Shown in pieces: positions 8,983 through 14,559 of a stretch of DNA of 14,559 bases. Every line of letters starts with the position of its first letter. Position 1 is the stretch's first letter. The DNA comes from Stephanodiscus triporus (lineage: Eukaryota > Bacillariophyta > Thalassiosirophyceae > Thalassiosirales > Thalassiosiraceae). Where the stretch lies: positions 1 through 14,559 of the forward strand of contig JALLAZ010001607.1 of assembly GCA_036939755.1 (NCBI GenBank), given 5' to 3'. A program made the translations under genes and the position numbers. The notes under the pieces are model-generated. The model worked only from the letters and a program-made list of their open reading frames with translations, was not told the origin of the DNA and did not search any database.

Positions 8983-11751
8983 CTATGAAATTTGTTGCTT
9001 ATGCTGATGTAGTTTTGTATGGACGGGCGGTGGTGCAATGAGATTTTCGACCAGAGCATTGAGAACCCAAACAGGGAAAACCAGTGCTGTAAAAACGGCA
9101 GCACAAGCGAATCTAGGGGCAAAGATTGCCCAAACCATGAGATGCCGCTTCATCACATTTACAGACAGGCAGCAAGCAAGCATTTCAGTCCATTGAAAAT
9201 AGACAAACCATTCCCATACATCTGCAGAGTAGTTTCTGGAGCTGGTGCGACGTGAGTGACAATAAACGAGCACAACACACGATCCTAGCAGTTCATATCC
9301 AAACGTGTTCATAAACAACGAAGAGCCAGCAATGTAAAATTGAAAAGAGTTTGTGGCAACAAATGCCGCGGAGAACTGCAAACGGTTAAAGGAGCAATGA
9401 TGATTGCTGGCGAAGAAGGCTTGGCGTATCGCCAGTCTCCATATTGCAGCCATGGCAGGTGCAGACACCTCCTTTGCTCTTGTTGAATCCATCATCCGGC
9501 GTAAAGCAACACATTGAATTATTATCAATACTGCCGTAGATGCCATGGATGGACCCGTGACAATCACCAAGAACAGCATGGCGCGGAACAGTGTCAAATG
9601 AGCCTGATCTACGCGGCTTTCACTGATAGTATCTGTATGACCGTGCGGGCTCGAATACTTCCACTGCTTCGAAAGGCTAAGAATTGAGTGAACGAAACCC
9701 CAAAATATAGCCGCCAAGGCAATGCGTGCCGAAACGAATCCTGTCCGCGAATGGTCAAGAGAACGTTTATCCCACCAACTGCATGCCAGAAACAAAATGG
9801 CAATGATATCGATTGATGTTGACAGAGGAGTACTTGTTATTCCACTTCGCTCAGACAAAGAGCCCAACCATCGAATGCGCAGTATTGTCAACACCAAAAG
9901 ACTCGATAAGAAAACAGCGGGATGATGAGCGGGATGAAGACGTATCGAAGGGTCTAAACCGTGGCCGGTGACAAATACGTCATTGGTACGGGAACAAAGC
10001 ACCACAACCAATGGAGGATATAACGAGCCGATGTAGGACTTTGACCCTGCGGGGGTTGCGAAGTACCATCGACGGAATGCCAGGAGGCAGAGCACGGAGA
10101 GGAAGAACGTAACGATCTCTCGCTCGTGCTCGATGTAGCTATTACTAAACGTGAGCACTCCGCATGTGAATGTCATGATTGTGATTGATGTCGTCAGTTC
10201 CACCCAACTGAAGTGCCACGATGATGCGTTCGACCTATCCTTGTCATTCTGCATCGACTTGATCACACCGTCAACCCATATCTTCCCAAAAAACTCGTTA
10301 CGAACACTACCCCTCCACAAAGGAATGGCCATGACCCACGCAACCACCATGACTCCTATCCCAACCTTCATCCCGCCCTCGTTGAACTGCGTCCACACCT
10401 GCTTTCCAAGGTCGGTGCTCTCGGCGAGGAACAACTTGAATAGCGCACACGCCTGTCGGTAGGCCGTCGAATCGAAGACGTCCTCCCCGTGCGAATCGCC
10501 ATTTTCCTCCAAGTGCCTACGAGATTGGGATATTGCATCGCGATACACCAACGACGCCGAATCCAAAATCTCCTTCAATTCGCGCATCCTACCCGCCGGG
10601 AGGTCCCTCGACGTTCGAGAGTAGGCGTGCAGGTAGTTCCACACTTGAGCGGCATTGAGCGCAAGCGCCGTGGCGACGTGGGGCGTCGTTGTCGTCGTTG
10701 TCGTCGATGACGACGACAACAACGACGTCCGTCGTCGTCCGCGACCCTCCCGACGAGGAGGGAGCAAATCGGGCACGAGACCGCCGATGTTCGCGTACGG
10801 GATTGGCAGTCCCATCATGATCGATATCGTCGGGACGAGATCGATCTGATGTATCGAGTCGAACGCCCTCGCGGAATGCACGTCGAGTTCCTCGCCCCTC
10901 GCCGACGTCGTCTTCCCGTCGTCTCCCGCCGTGCCGTCCCCGCACCCGGGACTGTAGTGCGCGAACAGGCCCGCGTTGACCTCGTCGCTCGTGCCTCCCC
11001 CGTGATTGCCGTCCTCGGTCATGCCGTGATCGCCAAGGACGAACGCGACCACGCACGAGTCCCCGGGGGCGTCGTCGATCATGCCGAATATCTCGGAGAG
11101 CACGACGTCCATCTGGTGGAGCTTCCGCTCCATGTGAGGATCGTTCGGACCGTACGTGTGCCCCACGTGATCCACCCCGAGGAAATGCGCCACGATCAGC
11201 TCGAAGGACGACGACGACAACGACGACGACGACGTCGCGGAGTTGTTGCCGTCCCGACCGCCGTTGACGCGCACCTCCTCCTCCTCGACCGAATACGGCC
11301 TCATCCCCGCCAATCCGTCCAACAGCCGCGGCAGGTGCGACATGCAACCGTCGTCGACCGTGTCGAGATCCCGTGTGTTGAACGACGGATACGGATGACA
11401 GTCGTCGAACTGCGTCGGGAAGAGGTCGACCCAGGTGTCGTCGCCCACGAACGCGATCCTCGGACGAAGCCGTCCTCGTCGCCCTCGTCCGTCATCTCCC
11501 CCCCCGCCGCGACTTTGACTACGTCGACGACTACGACTACGACTACGACGGTCCCACGGCGCATCCCGTAGCTGCTCCACCCACGAATCCTCGTCGACGC
11601 TCGCCCCGCCGAACGATCCCGTGATGTCCGCGAAGGTCGGCAGACCCCCCGTGGTCAACCCCTTGAGCCGTTGCATCGTGACCGTGGGAGGGTCGGCGAC
11701 GAACCGCACGAGCCTCGACGTTCCTCCCCTACTAGCAGCCCCCTTTTCCAT
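8983..11751 (-). CDS. PIGO: GPI ethanolamine-phosphate transferase 3 (PIG-O-like), 5' end incomplete
   Basis: PIG-O transfers ethanolamine phosphate to the third mannose of the GPI anchor precursor in the ER, the site later joined to protein. The alkaline-phosphatase-like catalytic part is clear: RFVADPPTVTMQRLKGLTTG (about 11703-11644, with the presumed nucleophile Thr), GDDTWVDLFP (about 11445), YPSFNTRDLDTVDDG, HFLGVDHVGHTYGPNDP (about 11187) and GDHGMTEDGNHGG (about 11034-10996). The C-terminal half has many hydrophobic spans and ends HLMVWAIFAPRF before TAG 8985-8983. Between the nucleophile and GDDTW lies an unusual Arg/Ser-rich insert (about 11550-11460). The family's first metal-ligand motif, V-D-A-L-R-Y-D-F, and the leading membrane span are absent upstream. 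ATG 11751 is the last in-frame Met before the match; the frame continues to a TTG at 11868 in Gly/Pro-rich sequence. It converges with GT90, 189 nt apart. Confidence 0.9.
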   Translation of the reverse strand: MEKGAASRGGTSRLVRFVADPPTVTMQRLKGLTTGGLPTFADITGSFGGASVDEDSWVEQLRDAPWDRRSRSRSRRRSQSRGGGGDDGRGRRGRLRPRIAFVGDDTWVDLFPTQFDDCHPYPSFNTRDLDTVDDGCMSHLPRLLDGLAGMRPYSVEEEEVRVNGGRDGNNSATSSSSLSSSSFELIVAHFLGVDHVGHTYGPNDPHMERKLHQMDVVLSEIFGMIDDAPGDSCVVAFVLGDHGMTEDGNHGGGTSDEVNAGLFAHYSPGCGDGTAGDDGKTTSARGEELDVHSARAFDSIHQIDLVPTISIMMGLPIPYANIGGLVPDLLPPRREGRGRRRTSLLSSSSTTTTTTTPHVATALALNAAQVWNYLHAYSRTSRDLPAGRMRELKEILDSASLVYRDAISQSRRHLEENGDSHGEDVFDSTAYRQACALFKLFLAESTDLGKQVWTQFNEGGMKVGIGVMVVAWVMAIPLWRGSVRNEFFGKIWVDGVIKSMQNDKDRSNASSWHFSWVELTTSITIMTFTCGVLTFSNSYIEHEREIVTFFLSVLCLLAFRRWYFATPAGSKSYIGSLYPPLVVVLCSRTNDVFVTGHGLDPSIRLHPAHHPAVFLSSLLVLTILRIRWLGSLSERSGITSTPLSTSIDIIAILFLACSWWDKRSLDHSRTGFVSARIALAAIFWGFVHSILSLSKQWKYSSPHGHTDTISESRVDQAHLTLFRAMLFLVIVTGPSMASTAVLIIIQCVALRRMMDSTRAKEVSAPAMAAIWRLAIRQAFFASNHHCSFNRLQFSAAFVATNSFQFYIAGSSLFMNTFGYELLGSCVVLVYCHSRRTSSRNYSADVWEWFVYFQWTEMLACCLSVNVMKRHLMVWAIFAPRFACAAVFTALVFPVWVLNALVENLIAPPPVHTKLHQHKQQIS
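10684..10727. repeat. GTC/GAC triplet inverted repeat (potential hairpin) inside the PIG-O-like gene
   Basis: The left arm cgtcgttgtcgtcgttgtcg is followed after a 4-nt spacer (atga) by cgacgacaacaacgacg, a near-perfect reverse complement. In the coding sense it encodes the Ser/Thr run SSSSTTTTTTT between the catalytic domain and the membrane part. It is most likely a by-product of opposed triplet runs. Confidence 0.6.
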
Positions 11752-11868
11752 ATCCACGCCCCCCCCCGTCCCACCCCCGTCCCCGTCATGTCGTCGTCGC
11801 TCCAAGGGCGGCGGCGGCGGGCGGCAGTGGATTATGGAGAAGCGTGTTTGATGTACAGTGAATCCCAA

Positions 11869-12424
11869 ATCTTGGCACGCTGGGTGGGATTATTCCTGCG
11901 CGCTATTCTGCACCGATTCTCGGTGAATTTATAATGTATTATGATGGGACCAACATGTCTCCAAAACTTGATGGCGCGGAGGGTGGTCTGCAATGGATTG
12001 AGAGCCGTCTCTCGTGAGATGTGGGTTCTTTTGTGAAGTGATAAAGTAGTGGCATAAATGTGGAAATGGGGTGCCATTGGTGGATGTCAAGTAAGCGCCA
12101 GCGAGTAAAGCCATGCATTGCCATCGGTGCATCACCGCCATAATGAAAACCAAGAGAAAAGGTTAGAGGGTAACCAAGAGAAAAGGTTAGGGTGTATCGT
12201 ACTATCGTACTTCGATCGATGTCACAAGGGATTTGATTTTTGGCGCGCCGAGGGAAAGACACAAGAAATATTGAAAAAGATGTCGACCGTTGAACTCGAC
12301 TGGCGCTGTCTCGAATTTCCAACGCTTCTCGCTCAACACCAGTAAAGACCACACACCACCATCAACCACACCACCATCGTCTCCGTTGTTGCTCTTCAAA
12401 AACACCAATAGAATCGAATAGACC
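11869..12424. other. Intergenic region between divergent PIG-O-like and Cys-rich genes
   Basis: About 555 bases that should hold divergent promoters. I translated the minus strand looking for the missing PIG-O start (membrane span and D-A-L-R-Y-D-F) and did not find it. The 60 nt before 12425 are rich in CCA/CAC and probably form the 5' UTR of the plus-strand gene. A short direct repeat lies at 12148-12190. No RNA gene was recognised. Confidence 0.5.
12148..12190 (+). repeat. Short direct repeat, two copies 24 nt apart
   Basis: The 19-mer aaccaagagaaaaggttag occurs at 12148-12166 and again at 12172-12190, followed each time by g residues. It lies about 240 nt upstream of the Cys-rich gene. 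It could be a simple duplication or a paired protein-binding site. Confidence 0.8.
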
Positions 12425-13129
12425 ATGGCGGCAATTCTTTGTGAATCGTTCGGGAAGCTCCTCCAAGGCAGTTGCGAGGCATGCGGCGCCGTTATCACAT
12501 TTCCGTGCAAGGTATGCGGTTGCGCGACTGAACAGCTGACGCAGCTTTGCCGATCGCCCTTCTGCCTCTTCCTGACCGTAGCCGTAGGGTTAAACATGCC
12601 CCCCATTGTCTTCTCCTTCATGACGTTGGGCTCTGGCCAGGATAGTGACGAGTGCATTTCCGCCTCCCATTGGCTGCATATCGACGCTATGTTATGTCTG
12701 ATTAATATACTGGCAGCACTGTACATGAGCGTCAAGATAACGCATGAACCGAAACCGGACGACGCGAATCGTGACAACAGCGCCCCCTTCGTGCTAGCAA
12801 GCGTGAACGATTCCGCAACAAAATCTGGTCATACTAAGAAGACGCTTGTGGATAAAATGATGGAGAAAACTCTTGAGACTGATACGCGCGCCAGAAGCAT
12901 GGGTCGCGTGAAGGATATTCTATGCTACGATCCGCTTATTGCCATTTACATTCTCGTTGCCATCTTTTACATGGTTTGGCAGTCGATGGGAGTCGCACAA
13001 GGTATATCGGCGGATGGTTGTGGAGGAGGCTTGGATCACTTTCTTTCTCTCTCGTTGATGTTGGGAGCATCATACATCATGATGGGTGGCATGACTTTTG
13101 CCTGCAGTCTATGCTGCCTAGTACGGTAA
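12425..13129 (+). CDS. Cys-rich protein with four predicted membrane spans, unknown function
   Basis: A 234-aa protein starting at ATG 12425 in a good context (gaccATGg). The N-terminal 47 residues carry eight Cys (6, 17, 20, 28, 31, 33, 42, 47), including CEAC and CKVCGC, which could bind metal, form disulphides or be lipidated. Hydrophobic spans lie at about residues 47-68, 83-103, 170-191 and 205-232, with a hydrophilic, Lys-rich loop at 104-169. The motif RVKDILCYDP precedes span 3. I do not recognise a named family; the layout resembles unnamed small polytopic proteins of diatoms, but that is an impression. The stop is TAA 13127-13129. The end overlaps a GTAAGG hexamer (13126-13131) that could be a splice donor, so a further exon is not excluded. 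Confidence 0.72.
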   Translation: MAAILCESFGKLLQGSCEACGAVITFPCKVCGCATEQLTQLCRSPFCLFLTVAVGLNMPPIVFSFMTLGSGQDSDECISASHWLHIDAMLCLINILAALYMSVKITHEPKPDDANRDNSAPFVLASVNDSATKSGHTKKTLVDKMMEKTLETDTRARSMGRVKDILCYDPLIAIYILVAIFYMVWQSMGVAQGISADGCGGGLDHFLSLSLMLGASYIMMGGMTFACSLCCLVR

Positions 13130-13628
13130 GGTTAAATTATAGTGACGTTCGGCTGTTTGGAGATTAGCGTGCGCAAATGAAAATTAGACGATCTATGTAA
13201 ACTCAGTGGTGATAGGTTAGTAGTGATAATTATTGGAAAACACAATACCTACTCTAGAGGATATGTATTGACATCGAAATTCATGGGACAAGAACGTGAT
13301 TTTTAGTCATGCAAGATAAGGAAGAAGAGTTCTTGTTTTTTTATAATTTAATAACTTTGCCCTCTTTGCCCTCATTTCAATTTCATATTAAGTTGCATGC
13401 ACTCATGCACACACACAACATCCTAAAAAAGGTTGTTATTCCTGTTCCCCTACCAACTACCAGCAGCACATGAGCAGCAGGTGCTTATACCAGTTTAAGA
13501 TTAACCCCTATTGTTGTTCATGAGCAATGATGCTGCTTTTATAAGCTTCTTTGTTTGTGGGTTCTTACTTTCTTATTTAGTATCTGATCTCATATAGATA
13601 TTGGTGGCTCAAACAATAGGCGGGCTCT
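13130..13628. other. AT-rich intergenic region
   Basis: About 500 bases with poly-T and A/T runs (for example 13337-13352) and a short CA run (13408-13418). Stops are frequent in all frames I read. It probably contains the 3' UTR of the Cys-rich gene. I see no gene, RNA gene or repeat family in it. Confidence 0.5.
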
Positions 13629-13909
13629 TTAGCTCCGATCCAACAATTGCATCAGAAATGAATACAGCTTGTCCTTGCATTCATCAATGAGTCGAGTAGA
13701 AGGTGTATGTTGTGCATTCTGGCCACCAGATTTGACAGCAGCGATTTCACACATCACATCCCAATTTTTTGGGCAGAAAGATAGATGACCATCATGGCAG
13801 CCACCAGTGCGATACAGTTACAATGCAAATCCGCCCAATGGTGGTGTCCAGTGGCTTCTACAGTGTTACCCTCCAAACTCCTCCATTGTGTGATGCGCAC
13901 CACATGAGA
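13629..13909 (-). pseudogene. Protein-like remnant or exon, frame-broken, unidentified
   Basis: On minus, codons from 13909 read as plausible protein (WRSLEGNTVEATGHHHW, ADLHCNCIALVAAMMVIYLS) to a TGA at 13756-13754. A second frame, open from 13817, reads NWDVMCEIAAVKSGGQNAQH, TPSTRLIDECKDKLYSFLMQ and stops at TAA 13631-13629. The frames cross in an A6 run (about 13770-13765); one more A there would fuse them into about 93 continuous codons. No start codon precedes it: TGA lies at 13912-13910. It lies downstream of the Gln-rich frame on the same strand, so it may be that gene's 3' exon or a decayed relative. I do not recognise the family. Confidence 0.35.
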
Positions 13910-14104
13910 TCAAAGGAAATTGCCTGAAATACTAAGTAATACATAAAATAAACTGCATTGCTGACTGTCGAGAGATTATGATGTTATGATTTAGGTTCTA
14001 CAAAAGCTAAGCAGAAATACAATTCCCAACCTGCTGAAACCAAACAACGTACTACTTGACTCAATCTCTCTGTCTAGACAAAGAAGTCAAAATCAGCAAT
14101 TAAC

Positions 14105-14297
14105 CTAACAAGCAATGCGACTTCTGGCTCGTTTCTTGCGGCGATCAGCTTCAGCAATGAGACCATACGGCAAGTGCTGATTGGAACCACCACAAGCCGG
14201 CTGCTGTTGCTGCTGCTGCTGCTGCTCCTGCACTTCTTCGTCACAAACCTGCTGCTCCGGCTGCTCAAAAAATATACCTGCAGCTTTGTCACGAGCC

Positions 14298-14328
<31 letters not shown>

Positions 14329-14559
14329 AAGCCACATGCACGGATTCGCCAAGAATTGCCTGCTCCTGCTGCTCCTTGTGAGCCACACACACGGCTTTGT
14401 CACAACAAGCCTGCTCCTGCTGTTGCACATAAGCCAAACGTGCGGCTTTGTCACGATGCACCTGCTCATGCTGCTCAAAAAACAAATGCGTGGCTTCATC
14501 ATGAGCTTGCCGCTGCTGCTGTTTGTAAGCCAAACACATGGCTTCATCACAAGCCTGCT
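14105..14559 (-). CDS. Gln-rich tandem-repeat protein, partial at window edge
   Basis: This minus frame enters from beyond 14559 and ends at TAG 14107-14105. It is built from variants of a 16-20 residue unit, seen for example as ACDEAMCLAYKQQQRQ, AHDEATHLFFEQHEQ and HRDKAARLAYVQQQEQ. Each unit is a D-E/K-A turn, a hydrophobic/aromatic core and a Gln run, which would suit an amphipathic helix or coiled coil. Gln runs of nine and eight follow, and the C-terminus is basic (EADRRKKRARSR), resembling a nuclear signal. ATG 14539 lies inside the repeats and need not be the start. Another minus frame is open from 14550 to 14074 (ending NEPEVALLVRLIADFDFFV), so the true frame is not certain; it may not be a gene at all. 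Function unknown. Confidence 0.45.
14234..14559 (-). repeat. Tandem repeat, 48-60 nt unit, about seven copies
   Basis: The plus-strand motif ggcttYRTCac, or a variant of it, starts at about 14234, 14282, 14342, 14393, 14444, 14492 and 14540. The spacings are 48, 60, 51, 51, 48 and 48 nt, all multiples of three. The 60-nt spacing is explained by expansion of the CTG run at 14297-14325. Between motifs lies a ctgctcctgctg-type stretch. Length changes only in whole codons suggest selection for an open frame, or triplet slippage. Confidence 0.8.

Noticed and set aside
10684..10727. The hairpin as a transcription terminator or structured RNA
   Set aside because: It sits inside coding sequence and is explained by opposed triplet runs encoding Ser and Thr.
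10589..11571. Long frames on both strands inside the PIG-O-like gene
   Set aside because: GC-rich triplet-repeat DNA keeps all frames open. Only the frame with PIG-O motifs makes sense.
1..14559. CRISPR arrays, tRNA or rRNA genes, intact transposons
   Set aside because: None was seen by eye. The only regular array (14234-14559) is a codon-phased repeat without spacers.

Overview
The window looks like nuclear DNA of a diatom or close stramenopile relative. The signs are short GT-AG introns (78 and 89 nt), no bacterial operon layout, eukaryote-only gene families (PIG-O of GPI-anchor synthesis, a C2/MCTP-type membrane tether, a CAP10/GT90 glycosyltransferase), long acidic, Gln and Gly runs in protein N-termini, and decayed MORN and protein-kinase fragments of a kind common in diatoms. 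The genus is not determined.

Layout: (1) 110-1738 (+), a membrane-anchored family-1 glycoside hydrolase. (2) 1841-5718 (-), convergent with it, a C2-domain membrane protein of MCTP type, with one clear intron and one reading-frame break near 4490. (3) 5719-7414, about 1.7 kb without an intact gene. It hides two degraded relics: a protein-kinase C-lobe on + (6550-6781) and a MORN-repeat stretch on - (7031-7153), each with stop codons. (4) 7415-8793 (+), a two-exon CAP10/GT90 glycosyltransferase whose 5' end is unresolved. (5) 8983-11751 (-), convergent, a PIG-O-like GPI ethanolamine-phosphate transferase 3 lacking the usual N-terminal segment. (6) 12425-13129 (+), a small Cys-rich protein with four predicted membrane spans and unknown function. 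(7) 13130-14559, AT-rich DNA, then a protein-like remnant on - (13629-13909), then a Gln-rich tandem-repeat reading frame on - that runs off the window.

The genes do not form a pathway. GH1, GT90 and PIG-O all concern glycans or glycolipids, and the proteins of GH1, GT90, PIG-O and MCTP are all predicted to sit in the endomembrane system, but nothing shows co-regulation. Several apparent long reading frames begin at GTG or TTG (53, 7397, and 4444, 5805 and 11868 on minus), so those are not real eukaryotic starts. I chose ATGs or splice sites instead. No previously undescribed multi-gene system is evident. The best leads are the two hidden pseudogene relics, the MCTP frame break, the missing PIG-O N-terminus and the unidentified minus-strand material at 13.6-14.6 kb.
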